Assembly (NCBI GenBank): GCA_002711905.1
Contig: PASI01000006.1
Location: 30,853-42,723, forward strand
Source: Thiotrichales bacterium
Lineage (GTDB): Bacteria > Pseudomonadota > Gammaproteobacteria > PS1 > Pseudothioglobaceae
DNA: 11,871 bases
Reading direction: 5' to 3'
The translations under genes and the position numbers were made by a program. Position 1 is the stretch's first letter, and each line of letters opens with the position of its first letter. Below the pieces are notes generated by a model that was not told the origin of the DNA, searched no databases, and worked only from the letters and a program-made list of their open reading frames with translations. Below, in pieces: positions 1-6,975 of this stretch.

Positions 1-2
1 CT

Positions 3-1322
3 TTAACCGCTTTAGGTGGTTTAATTCTTTGGTGGCCATTCAAAGATACCAAAAAAGATTTTAGGCTTAGAGAGGGTGTTTTAATCGTAGTTTGCTTTTG
101 GATTGTTTTATCTCTTTTTGGAACCCTTCCATTTTTAATTACAGACTCTATTAGTAGTCTTTCCTTTTCTGAAGCATTCTTTGAATCCATGTCTGGACTC
201 ACCACAACGGGAGCAACTGTATTGAGTCAACTGGATGATTTACCAAAAAGTATCTTATTCTATAGGCAACAATTACAGTGGCTAGGAGGTATGGGAATTA
301 TTGTTTTAGCGGTTGCAGTCTTACCTTTATTGGGTGTTGGTGGAATGGAGCTTTATCATGCAGAGTCAAGTGGCATTGCAAAAGATAGACTCACACCTAA
401 GCTCAGAAATACAGCAATTGCACTTTGGAAAATTTATGTTTCATTGACAGTTTTGTGTGCACTAGGTTATTTTTTGTCAGGCATGACTATTTTTGATGCT
501 GTGAGTCATAGTTTTTCCACTGTTGCAATCGGAGGATTTTCAACTCATGATGCTTCAATTGGTTACTTCAATTCGATTTCAATCGAAATGATTGCAATAT
601 TTTTTATGTTTTTAGCAGGTATCAATTTTTCGTTGCACTTTCTTGCCTGGAATAACAAGTCATTCATTGATTATATTAAAGACTCTGAATTCAAGACCTA
701 TGTAATGGTTCTTGTCGGTTCTTCAGTAATTGTAATTATTGCTTTAACTCTAAATGCAGAGTACGGCTCTTCAATAGAAACGATTAGGTATAGTTTATTT
801 CAAACAATATCTATCGCTACAACGACTGGATTTACTTCTCAGAACTATAGTAGCTGGCCAGCGGCGATTCCTTTTTTTCTTATAATGATGAGCTTTATTG
901 GTGCCTGTGTTGGCTCTACAGGGGGTGGAATTAAAGTTATTCGAATCCTAGTAATGTTTAGATTAGGGATGAAAGAAATACATAAGTTTATTCGCCCTAA
1001 TGCTCAGGTGAGTGTTAAATTAAATGGTTCAAGTATTAACGAAAAAGCTTTAGTTTCTGTGCTTGGCTTCTTTTCACTTTATGCAATTACATTCTTTATT
1101 ATTTTGATGTTACTCATGTTTACTGGCTTAGATCAGGTTACTGCTTATTCAGCAACTGCAGCCACAATGAACAACCTTGGGCCAGGTTTGGGTGATGTTG
1201 CGCAAAACTATGGATCGCTCAGTGAGATTGCTAAGTGGATACTAAGCTTTTCAATGCTTGTTGGAAGGCTTGAAGTATTAACAATTATTGCCATTTTCCA
1301 CAAGGCATTCTGGAGGCATTAA
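3..1322 (+). CDS. trkH: Trk system potassium uptake protein TrkH (5' end outside window)
   Basis: Inner-membrane, ion-channel-like subunit of the Trk K+ uptake system, which normally works with the cytoplasmic NAD-binding regulator TrkA. The frame is open from the left edge, so the gene starts upstream; 439 residues are visible, against roughly 480 for the family, so about 45 N-terminal residues are missing. The first in-frame ATG (position 189) lies inside the first pore segment and is not the start. All four pore/selectivity-filter segments can be read: TTTGAT (visible residues 67-72), TVAIGGFST (173-181), IATTTGFT (271-278) and ATMNNLGPG (387-395), each with its filter glycine. The GSTGGGIKVIR segment (304-314) is the intramembrane gate loop of the third repeat. 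The C-terminal FWRH ending resembles E. coli TrkH, so the 3' end is complete. TrkH is preferred over KtrB because of close similarity to E. coli TrkH across the whole visible length. Confidence 0.95.
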   Translation, partial: LTALGGLILWWPFKDTKKDFRLREGVLIVVCFWIVLSLFGTLPFLITDSISSLSFSEAFFESMSGLTTTGATVLSQLDDLPKSILFYRQQLQWLGGMGIIVLAVAVLPLLGVGGMELYHAESSGIAKDRLTPKLRNTAIALWKIYVSLTVLCALGYFLSGMTIFDAVSHSFSTVAIGGFSTHDASIGYFNSISIEMIAIFFMFLAGINFSLHFLAWNNKSFIDYIKDSEFKTYVMVLVGSSVIVIIALTLNAEYGSSIETIRYSLFQTISIATTTGFTSQNYSSWPAAIPFFLIMMSFIGACVGSTGGGIKVIRILVMFRLGMKEIHKFIRPNAQVSVKLNGSSINEKALVSVLGFFSLYAITFFIILMLLMFTGLDQVTAYSATAATMNNLGPGLGDVAQNYGSLSEIAKWILSFSMLVGRLEVLTIIAIFHKAFWRH

Positions 1323-1330
1323 AGAGAGGT

Positions 1331-1368
1331 TTTTAGCCCCACATTACGTGAGGCTGAGATTTTTTTTT
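1331..1368 (+). terminator. Rho-independent terminator after trkH
   Basis: The arms AGCCCCAC (1335-1342) and GTGAGGCT (1348-1355) pair with one C/A mismatch around the loop ATTAC. The stem can be extended outward by four A-U/G-U pairs (1331-1334 with 1356-1359) and is followed at once by nine T (1360-1368). The T-tract is on the plus strand, so it serves trkH. Read from hppA there is no T-tail, so it is not an obvious terminator for that gene, whose stop codon lies only 2 bases beyond the T-run. Confidence 0.8.
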
Positions 1369-1369
1369 C

Positions 1370-3373
1370 TTACAACAATGGCGCAATAACCAAACTTACA
1401 ATTGCCATCACGTTAATAAGAATATTCATAGATGGGCCTGAAGTGTCTTTGAACGGATCACCTACAGTATCACCTACAACAGTCGCAGTGTGAACTTCAG
1501 TTCCTTTGCCACCAAAGTTTCCTTTTTCAACATGCTTTTTAGCATTGTCCCAAGCGCCACCTGCGTTAGCCATCATTAGAGCCATTAGAACACATCCAAG
1601 AAGTGCACCCCCAAGCATTCCGCCAAGCGCCTCAGGACTAATTAAAAAGCCAACTAATACTGGTGCTGCAACAGCAATAACACCTGGAAGAATCATTTTT
1701 TTAAGTGCTGCAGTTGTTGCAATGTCAACGCATTTAGCAGTGTCAGGTTCAGCCTTACCTTCTAAAAGGCCTTTAATTTCTTTGAATTGTCTTCTGACTT
1801 CTTCAATCATTTCAAAAGCAGCATCACCAACAGCGGTCATAGTTAGAGAAGCAATTAAAAAAGGAATGGTTCCACCAATAAATAAGCCAATCAAAACTTC
1901 AGCACTGTTTAGTTGAAGCAAAAAGTTATCTGAGTTAGCGCTAACAGTTTCCGTATAAGCAGTTATGATTGCAAGAGCCGCAAGAGCCGCCGCTCCAATT
2001 GCAAAACCTTTTCCGATTGCTGCAGTAGTGTTTCCAAGCTCATCAAGAGAGTCTGTAATCTTACGAGTGTCTTCACCAAGACCAGCCATCTCAGCAATTC
2101 CACCAGCATTATCAGCGATTGGGCCATAAGCATCAATTGCCATTGTCATGCCGACAGTTGCAAGCATGCCAATAGCAGCAATTCCAACTCCATATAAACC
2201 TACATATAGGTTTGATACATAGATAATTACACAAATCATTAAGACAGGAATGACTACCGACTCCATACCAACTGCTAAGCCTTTGATCATTACTGTAGCA
2301 GCTCCAGTTTTGCCAGATTCAGCAATATCTCTAATTGGTTTTCCTGCAGTGTAATACTCAGTAACAAGTCCAATAATGATTCCACCAATACTTCCCATTA
2401 ATACAGCTGCCCAAATATTATTTGAAACATCTAACGAGCTGATAAGAAAAAATGAAGTCACAATAAATAATAATGCTGAACCAATAGTTCCCATTCTTAA
2501 AGCCGACTCAGGAGATTTGTTAGCAGACAACTTAACAAATATGATTCCAATTACTGAACAAACAAGTCCAAGAGATGCAAGTGCAAGAGGTAGAAACATA
2601 AGTTCACTTCTATTTCCTCCAAGCATATCTAAAGCCATTGCTGATAGTGTTGAGGCAATAGCAATGGTTGCAATCATAGAGCCGCAATATGACTCAAAGA
2701 TATCTGAACCCATTCCCGCGATATCACCAACGTTATCACCTACGTTGTCAGCAATTACTGCTGGATTACGAGGATCATCCTCTGGTATTCCTGCTTCAAG
2801 CTTTCCAACTAGATCGGCACCAACATCAGCACTCTTAGTAAAGATACCGCCACCAACACGGGAGAATAATGCTACAACTGAGCCACCCATTGCAAAACCA
2901 TGAAGCGCCTCTGAATGTTCTGCACCAAAAAAATAATAAAGACCGCCTAGACCTAAAAGACCAAGAGCAGCAACTGATAAACCCATAACTGAGCCACCAA
3001 AGAATGCAACCGTAAGTGCAGAAGCACTCCCGTTGTCATGAGCTGCTTGCGCTGTTCTTACATTAGCTATAGTGGCTGTATTCATGCCAATATATCCTGC
3101 CGTAGCAGAGGTTACAGCTCCAATAAAAAAGCAAAGAGCACTGGCTGCTCCAAGAAAGATATAAAGAAGAACTAGAAGAACGAGTGCAAAGATGCTGAGC
3201 ATTTTATATTCACGCTTCATAAAAACAATTGCACCAATATGAATTTGTTCACCAATTTTTTTAACGGCGCCGCTACCACCGTCTTGTTTAGCTATCCATT
3301 GGTAGATAATTACTACGATAAACAAGCCTAAAACACCAAGCGCAGGGGCTATTAAGTTTTGATCAAAATTCAT
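1370..3373 (-). CDS. hppA: Membrane-bound ion-translocating pyrophosphatase (K+-dependent type)
   Basis: Integral membrane pyrophosphatase that hydrolyses PPi and pumps H+ and/or Na+ across the inner membrane. The 667-residue length is normal for bacterial enzymes. Substrate and Mg-binding motifs are intact: DVGADLVGK (183-191), DNVGDNVGD (209-217), [12 protein letters not shown] (414-425) and [15 protein letters not shown] (634-648). About 16 hydrophobic segments are present. [10 protein letters not shown] (447-456) has Ala451 and Gly454 where K+-independent enzymes have Lys and Thr, predicting K+ dependence. The TM6 glutamate is Glu227 in DIFESYCG, the position seen in Na+-pumping and dual pumps; plant K+-dependent H+ pumps carry it one helical turn later. 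The ion is therefore uncertain and Na+ is plausible. The start has a strong site (AAAGGAG, 3379-3385 on the minus strand) 5 bases from the ATG. In chemoautotrophic symbionts such enzymes are linked to PPi-dependent phosphofructokinase in a modified Calvin cycle; no such gene is adjacent here. Confidence 0.97.
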   Translation of the reverse strand: MNFDQNLIAPALGVLGLFIVVIIYQWIAKQDGGSGAVKKIGEQIHIGAIVFMKREYKMLSIFALVLLVLLYIFLGAASALCFFIGAVTSATAGYIGMNTATIANVRTAQAAHDNGSASALTVAFFGGSVMGLSVAALGLLGLGGLYYFFGAEHSEALHGFAMGGSVVALFSRVGGGIFTKSADVGADLVGKLEAGIPEDDPRNPAVIADNVGDNVGDIAGMGSDIFESYCGSMIATIAIASTLSAMALDMLGGNRSELMFLPLALASLGLVCSVIGIIFVKLSANKSPESALRMGTIGSALLFIVTSFFLISSLDVSNNIWAAVLMGSIGGIIIGLVTEYYTAGKPIRDIAESGKTGAATVMIKGLAVGMESVVIPVLMICVIIYVSNLYVGLYGVGIAAIGMLATVGMTMAIDAYGPIADNAGGIAEMAGLGEDTRKITDSLDELGNTTAAIGKGFAIGAAALAALAIITAYTETVSANSDNFLLQLNSAEVLIGLFIGGTIPFLIASLTMTAVGDAAFEMIEEVRRQFKEIKGLLEGKAEPDTAKCVDIATTAALKKMILPGVIAVAAPVLVGFLISPEALGGMLGGALLGCVLMALMMANAGGAWDNAKKHVEKGNFGGKGTEVHTATVVGDTVGDPFKDTSGPSMNILINVMAIVSLVIAPLL

Positions 3374-3507
3374 TTTCTCTCCTTTAAATAAAATGAAGCG
3401 GCAATGATATACTATAGTACTTAAAAAGTGGAAAAAAAACCTTAATTTGAAGTGAGAAATTTATCTTATAAAATCAGATTTAATAATTACCACCGTTTAA
3501 TGAACAA
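3374..3507. promoter_or_regulatory. Divergent promoter region between hppA and the DMT permease gene
   Basis: This 134-base gap must carry the promoters of both divergent genes. On the plus strand, TTGAAG (3447-3452), 16 bases, then TAAAAT (3469-3474) is a plausible promoter for the permease. On the minus strand the hppA leader crosses a perfect 10-base palindrome, TACTATAGTA (3410-3419), which contains a -10-like TATAGT but has no good -35 at the right distance. The palindrome could be an operator or chance in AT-rich DNA. The permease ATG has no Shine-Dalgarno sequence upstream, and a five-codon ORF (3500-3517) overlaps its start. Confidence 0.3.
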
Positions 3508-4380
3508 ATGTTTGTAATTCGATTTGCACTTTTATCATCACTTTTTTATGCACTAAATGTTAGCATGATTCCTCTAATATATACTTTTGAGGTGAGCGCT
3601 TTTCTTTTTTTGTTTATTCGTTTTGCAACAACTTTCTCTACTTCTCTATTTGTAACCAAAAGTTTCTTTTCATTTAAAAAAATTAAACATCAGCGATTAG
3701 GACTTTGGCTACTTATACTTTCTTTTTTGTTTGGTATCCAGTCTTGGTTATATGTTGAGGCAGTAAAATATATGTCAGTTGGCTTAGCAAGCGTTGTTTT
3801 GTTTACTTATCCTTTGATAACCTATTTAATTGTTTCATTAACTAATAGAAGAACACTTGATATGACAACGATACTAATGTTTTTCATAGCAATAATTGGT
3901 ATTGCTGCGATATCTCAAAGTGAAGAAGGTTTTTATACAATGACTATTGGCATAGTTTTGGCATTACTCTCAGCCTTATCCTATTCTTTAATTTTGATTA
4001 TTACTCCCAGAATAAGCCAACTAGGAAATTGGGAAATAGTTAAATATACAACGCTTATCCCAACACTAGGATTCTTATATTTATTTTTTAATCAAACGGG
4101 TTTTTACTGGCCTCAAAAAGAAGCATTAGTACTATCTCTAATCTCTGGAACTTTTTTTGCAATAGGAATGATGTTCTATCATATATCCGTAAAAAAATAT
4201 GGACCAGTTAGAACTGCTAATATTGGATATACTGAGCCATTACTTGTTTTAATTTTTGGTTTTGTTGCTTACCTTGATACAATCAGTATAATTCAAAGTT
4301 TGGGAGTCATAATGGTAGCAGCAGCTTCTATTTCAATTGAAAAGAGACAACTAACACAAAATAATATTTCTAGGGTATAA
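3508..4380 (+). CDS. DMT superfamily (EamA) permease
   Basis: A 290-residue inner-membrane transporter of the drug/metabolite transporter superfamily. Ten hydrophobic segments fall into two EamA repeats (about 3-137 and 144-277). The typical signature after TM3 is seen at YVEAVKYMSVGLASVVLFTY (82-101) and its counterpart at GPVRTANIGYTEPLLVLIFG (232-251). The acidic residue usual in the last repeat is represented by YLD (255-257). Substrates in this superfamily range from amino acids to sugars and S-adenosylmethionine, and direction can be export or import, so sequence alone does not name the substrate. The stop lies 37 bases before the lyase gene on the same strand, which suggests one transcript and a substrate or product of the two following enzymes. 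The ATG at 3508 is the only start giving an intact TM1, but it has no clear ribosome binding site, so initiation may be weak or leader-dependent. Confidence 0.85.
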   Translation: MFVIRFALLSSLFYALNVSMIPLIYTFEVSAFLFLFIRFATTFSTSLFVTKSFFSFKKIKHQRLGLWLLILSFLFGIQSWLYVEAVKYMSVGLASVVLFTYPLITYLIVSLTNRRTLDMTTILMFFIAIIGIAAISQSEEGFYTMTIGIVLALLSALSYSLILIITPRISQLGNWEIVKYTTLIPTLGFLYLFFNQTGFYWPQKEALVLSLISGTFFAIGMMFYHISVKKYGPVRTANIGYTEPLLVLIFGFVAYLDTISIIQSLGVIMVAAASISIEKRQLTQNNISRV

Positions 4381-4417
4381 CGTATTTTATTGCCCTATTA
4401 AGTTACAAGGAAAAATT

Positions 4418-5626
4418 ATGGCAAATCGTTACAGTGAATTTTCTTTATCATTCTCTCATTTTGTAAATCCAAAAGTTCAACTGGGTTCTGAATATAAACA
4501 TCAGGATATACTAAGTTTAGAGGGATTTGAATTAGCAAATAAAGAAATTACATCTTGGGACAATTATCAGCCAACGCCGCTTCACTCCTTTGATGATATA
4601 GCTCAAGAAACAGGTGTTTCATCAGTCTTTTATAAAGATGAAAATACTCGCTTTAATTTGAAAAGTTTCAAAGCGCTCGGCGGTGCATATGCAGTCGCGA
4701 ATCTTTTAATTAAGAAGTTGAAAGATGAGGGTATCAAAGCTAATTCATCAGACTTAATTTTAGGAACCTATAAAGACTACACTTCAAAACTTACCGTGTG
4801 CTGTGCGACCGATGGAAATCATGGTAGGTCAGTAGCGTGGGGGGCTCAACAATTTGGATGTAACTGCGAGATATATATTCATCAAAAGGTCAGTCCTGGA
4901 AGAGAAAAGGCGATTGCAAAGTACGGGGCTCTCGTCAATAGAATTGATGGAAATTATGATGAATCTGTGAGAATTGCTGCTAAAGTTGCTGAATCAAACG
5001 GTTATACCGTCGTTTCAGATACATCTTATGAGGGTTATACAGACATACCAAAAGATGTTATGCAGGGTTACACCGTTATGGTAGATGAGGCGATGAAGCA
5101 GATGAATGATACTCCAACCCATGTTTTTTTACAGGGCGGCGTTGGAGGATTTCCATCTGCTGTTGTCTCTTTTTTACAAGAAAGTCTTGACTGTCCACCA
5201 ATATTTATAGTGGTAGAGCCTGTTAATGCGGACTGTTTATTCCAAAGTGCTGTCAATGGAGAGCCAACACCAATTCATGGTGACTTAGATACAATCATGG
5301 CTGGCCTTGCTTGTGGTGAGGTTTCAGTTTTGGCTTGGTCAATTCTTGAAAGCCATGTCACTCACTTCATGTCGATCACTGATGAATCAATTCCAAAAGC
5401 TATGCAGCTTCTTGCCAATCGAAAAACACCTATAGTCGCAGGCGAGTCAGCCGTAACAGGCTTGGCTGGATATTTAATTGCTTGCAATGATAGCGATTTA
5501 AAATCAAAACTCATGATTAATGAAAATTCAAAAGTATTATTTTTTGGAACTGAGGGTGATACTGATGAAGAAATGTATGAGCAATTAGTTGGAAGGTCAT
5601 CTGAACAGGTTTTGAATAGTCTTTGA
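4418..5626 (+). CDS. dpaL: Diaminopropionate ammonia-lyase-like PLP enzyme (YgeX/DpaL family)
   Basis: Fold-type II PLP enzyme resembling E. coli YgeX and Salmonella DpaL, which convert D- or L-2,3-diaminopropionate to pyruvate and two ammonia in the cytoplasm. Length 402 fits the family (about 400). Key residues are present: the PLP lysine Lys85 in SFKALGGAYA, TDGNHG (131-136) with Asp132, and SDTSYEGYTDIP (200-211) with Asp201; these correspond to Lys77, Asp120 and Asp189 of the E. coli enzyme, the last two being the bases for the D and L substrates. The phosphate loop QGGVGG (239-244), EPVNADC (267-273), MAGLACGE (294-301) and TEGDTDEEMY (378-387) also match. The site AAGGA (4407-4411) sits 6 bases before the ATG. 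The gene is followed after 14 bases by the M24 gene, so the two are almost surely cotranscribed. The family is secure; the substrate is inferred, and other beta-substituted alanines, serine or threonine are possible. Confidence 0.88.
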   Translation: MANRYSEFSLSFSHFVNPKVQLGSEYKHQDILSLEGFELANKEITSWDNYQPTPLHSFDDIAQETGVSSVFYKDENTRFNLKSFKALGGAYAVANLLIKKLKDEGIKANSSDLILGTYKDYTSKLTVCCATDGNHGRSVAWGAQQFGCNCEIYIHQKVSPGREKAIAKYGALVNRIDGNYDESVRIAAKVAESNGYTVVSDTSYEGYTDIPKDVMQGYTVMVDEAMKQMNDTPTHVFLQGGVGGFPSAVVSFLQESLDCPPIFIVVEPVNADCLFQSAVNGEPTPIHGDLDTIMAGLACGEVSVLAWSILESHVTHFMSITDESIPKAMQLLANRKTPIVAGESAVTGLAGYLIACNDSDLKSKLMINENSKVLFFGTEGDTDEEMYEQLVGRSSEQVLNSL

Positions 5627-5627
5627 T

Positions 5628-5634
5628 AAAAGGA
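5628..5634 (+). promoter_or_regulatory. Ribosome binding site that fixes the M24 gene start
   Basis: AAAAGGA lies 6 bases before the ATG at 5641. An in-frame TTG at 5623 overlaps the lyase stop codon and would add six residues, but it would place this site inside the coding sequence. The ATG is therefore preferred. Confidence 0.75.
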
Positions 5635-5640
5635 AGCGGA

Positions 5641-6807
5641 ATGAGTATCCCACAAAGAGGTTTTGAAATTAGTGAATACGAGAATAGACTTGAAAGTATT
5701 CAGAAGCTTATGTTTGAAGCAAAAATGGATGCCATTTTATTAACTACGCAAGTTGATATTGAGTATTACACAGGCTTTAAATCTCAATTTTTTCAGAGTC
5801 CAACTAGGCCCTGGTATGTGTTGATTCCTGGTTCAGGCAAACCTAAAGCGATTATTCCAACAATTGGGGAGTCTGGAATGAGGGGAACATGGATCGATGA
5901 TATTCAGACTTGGACATCCCCAAACCCAGACGATGATGGAATAAGCATACTGCTTTCAACTATTAAATTATTGATGGTGAATCATAAGTCATTAGGTGTT
6001 CCAAAAACGCTTGAAAGTACTTTGAGAATGCCGCTGGAGGACTACGAGTTTCTTATAAATAATCTGACTGGAATTGAGATTAAAGATGCTAACAAGATCA
6101 TGCGCAGAGTTCGATTTGTTAAATCTGAGGCTGAAATTGCTAAGATTAGACACATATGTCAAATAACCTCTCAAGGCTTTATTGACTTAGAAGGTTTTCT
6201 TCGTGCGGGTGAGAGTGAGCAAGAAAATTGTCGACGTTTCAAGCAGCATTTGCTGACTTTAGGTGTTGACGATTCTCCTTATATCGTTTCAGGATCAGGA
6301 CAAGAGGGCTATGGTTCAATCATAATGGGGCCAACAGATAAGATTATTGAAAAGGGCGATCTGTTCATTATTGATACTGGCTCAGTGTTCGATAGCTACT
6401 TCTGTGATTTTGATAGAAATTATGCTTTTGGGTCAATAGGAGATGAGGCTAAAAATGCTTACAGGGTTGCTTATGAGGCCACTGAAGCTGGTTTCAATTC
6501 TGCCCAAGTTGGAAATACTACGTCAGATATATTTAATGCGATGAATAGTGTTTTGCAAAAGGGCGGCGCTCTTGGAAATACTGTTGGAAGGCTTGGACAT
6601 GGCTTGGGTATGCAGTTAACAGAGTGGCCTTCAAATACAGTGAATGATAATACACCTCTTGAGCCTGGCGTTGTTTTAACTTTGGAACCTGGTTTGACAT
6701 TCCTTCCTGGAAAAGAAATGGTTCACGAAGAAAATATTGTGATTACCGAAGATGGCCCTGAATGGTTGAGTATAAGGGCAGCTGAGGAGCTTCCAATAAT
6801 TCATTAA
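5641..6807 (+). CDS. M24-family metallohydrolase (Xaa-Pro peptidase/creatinase fold), atypical active site
   Basis: A 388-residue cytoplasmic two-domain protein: a creatinase-type N-terminal domain (about 12-150) and a C-terminal pita-bread M24 domain (about 160-380). The five metal ligands are all readable: Asp245 (IDTG), Asp256 (FCDFDR, the usual 11 residues later), His320 (GHGLG), Glu349 (TLEPG) and Glu363 (HEENIVIT). By eye alignment, two histidines normally used for substrate in aminopeptidase P and prolidase are replaced: Ile228 in IIMGPTD, where PHGxPTD is usual, and Thr327 in GMQLTEWP, where a HExP histidine is usual. A C-N bond hydrolase on something other than a plain Xaa-Pro peptide is therefore plausible. 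The fold also covers creatinase and ectoine hydrolase DoeA, but as I recall those sequences the catalytic segments here are not theirs. It probably acts on the same compound class as the upstream lyase. No terminator is obvious after the stop. Confidence 0.85.
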   Translation: MSIPQRGFEISEYENRLESIQKLMFEAKMDAILLTTQVDIEYYTGFKSQFFQSPTRPWYVLIPGSGKPKAIIPTIGESGMRGTWIDDIQTWTSPNPDDDGISILLSTIKLLMVNHKSLGVPKTLESTLRMPLEDYEFLINNLTGIEIKDANKIMRRVRFVKSEAEIAKIRHICQITSQGFIDLEGFLRAGESEQENCRRFKQHLLTLGVDDSPYIVSGSGQEGYGSIIMGPTDKIIEKGDLFIIDTGSVFDSYFCDFDRNYAFGSIGDEAKNAYRVAYEATEAGFNSAQVGNTTSDIFNAMNSVLQKGGALGNTVGRLGHGLGMQLTEWPSNTVNDNTPLEPGVVLTLEPGLTFLPGKEMVHEENIVITEDGPEWLSIRAAEELPIIH

Positions 6808-6839
6808 ATATTCATTTATTAGTACAATTTTCCTTTCCT

Positions 6840-6860
6840 TTAAATATTCTATATATTTAA
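6840..6860. repeat. AT-only inverted repeat upstream of the iron permease promoter
   Basis: TTAAATAT (6840-6847) and ATATTTAA (6853-6860) are perfect 8-base arms around a 5-base spacer, ending exactly where the putative -35 element begins. It could be a protein site or a weak hairpin after the M24 gene. No T-tract follows, so it is not a standard terminator, and composition alone could produce it. Confidence 0.35.
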
Positions 6861-6889
6861 TTGCAAACAATTATTTTATTCTATATAAT
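6861..6889 (+). promoter_or_regulatory. Sigma70-type promoter for the FTR1 permease gene
   Basis: TTGCAA (6861-6866), a 17-base spacer and a perfect TATAAT (6884-6889). Transcription would start near 6896, giving a leader of about 80 bases before the ATG at 6976. The -10 element and start point are overlapped by the Fur-like site, the usual arrangement for iron-repressed promoters. Confidence 0.6.
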
Positions 6890-6905
6890 AATGCGAATCA
6901 TTCTT
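6887..6905. promoter_or_regulatory. Fur-box-like operator
   Basis: The core AATGCGAATCATT (6890-6902) matches 11 of 13 central positions of the classical 19-base Fur consensus; over the whole 19 bases I count 14 matches. It overlaps the TATAAT and the predicted start point of an iron permease gene. Position and partner gene together make iron-dependent repression by Fur the natural reading; the regulator itself is not in the window. Confidence 0.6.
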
Positions 6906-6907
6906 AT

Positions 6908-6935
6908 TTGCATTATGATTTAGATAAAAATGCAA
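6908..6935 (+). repeat. Inverted repeat in the leader of the iron permease gene
   Basis: TTGCATT (6908-6914) and AATGCAA (6929-6935) are perfect 7-base arms separated by 14 bases, just downstream of the Fur-like core. It lies in the transcribed leader, so it could form a hairpin or be a second regulator site; the sequence CATTATG inside it resembles half of a Fur site. Function unproven. Confidence 0.35.
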
Positions 6936-6963
6936 TAAAAGTGATTTGTTGTATAAATTACTT

Positions 6964-6968
6964 AAGGG
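6964..6968 (+). promoter_or_regulatory. Ribosome binding site that fixes the FTR1 start
   Basis: AAGGG lies 7 bases before the ATG at 6976. An in-frame TTG at 6946 would add ten residues but would place this site inside the coding sequence. The ATG also puts the first REGLE motif near residue 12, as in other family members. Confidence 0.7.
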
Positions 6969-6975
6969 CAAGAAA

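Noticed and set aside
1506-1916. 136-codon plus-strand open frame inside hppA
   Set aside because: Antisense shadow of the hppA 3' region; no recognisable motif or translation signal.
2376-2903. 175-codon plus-strand open frame inside hppA
   Set aside because: It lies antisense to strongly conserved hppA codons, has no ribosome binding site and a low-complexity Ser/Pro/Ile composition typical of a shadow frame.
3500-3517. Five-codon ORF overlapping the start of the permease gene (possible regulatory leader peptide)
   Set aside because: Too short to separate from chance, with no ribosome binding site and no repeated regulatory codon.
5623-5640. TTG start that would overlap the lyase stop and lengthen the M24 protein by six residues
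   Set aside because: The Shine-Dalgarno sequence AAAAGGA would then be inside the gene; the ATG at 5641 is correctly spaced from it.
5641-6807. Naming the M24 gene ectoine hydrolase (doeA/eutD) or creatinase
   Set aside because: Length and fold agree, but the complete metal-ligand set and GHGLG segment do not match those enzymes as I recall them, and no other ectoine or creatine genes are present.
6946-6975. TTG start for the FTR1 gene adding ten residues
   Set aside because: AAGGG correctly precedes the ATG at 6976, and the added residues are polar and not part of the family.
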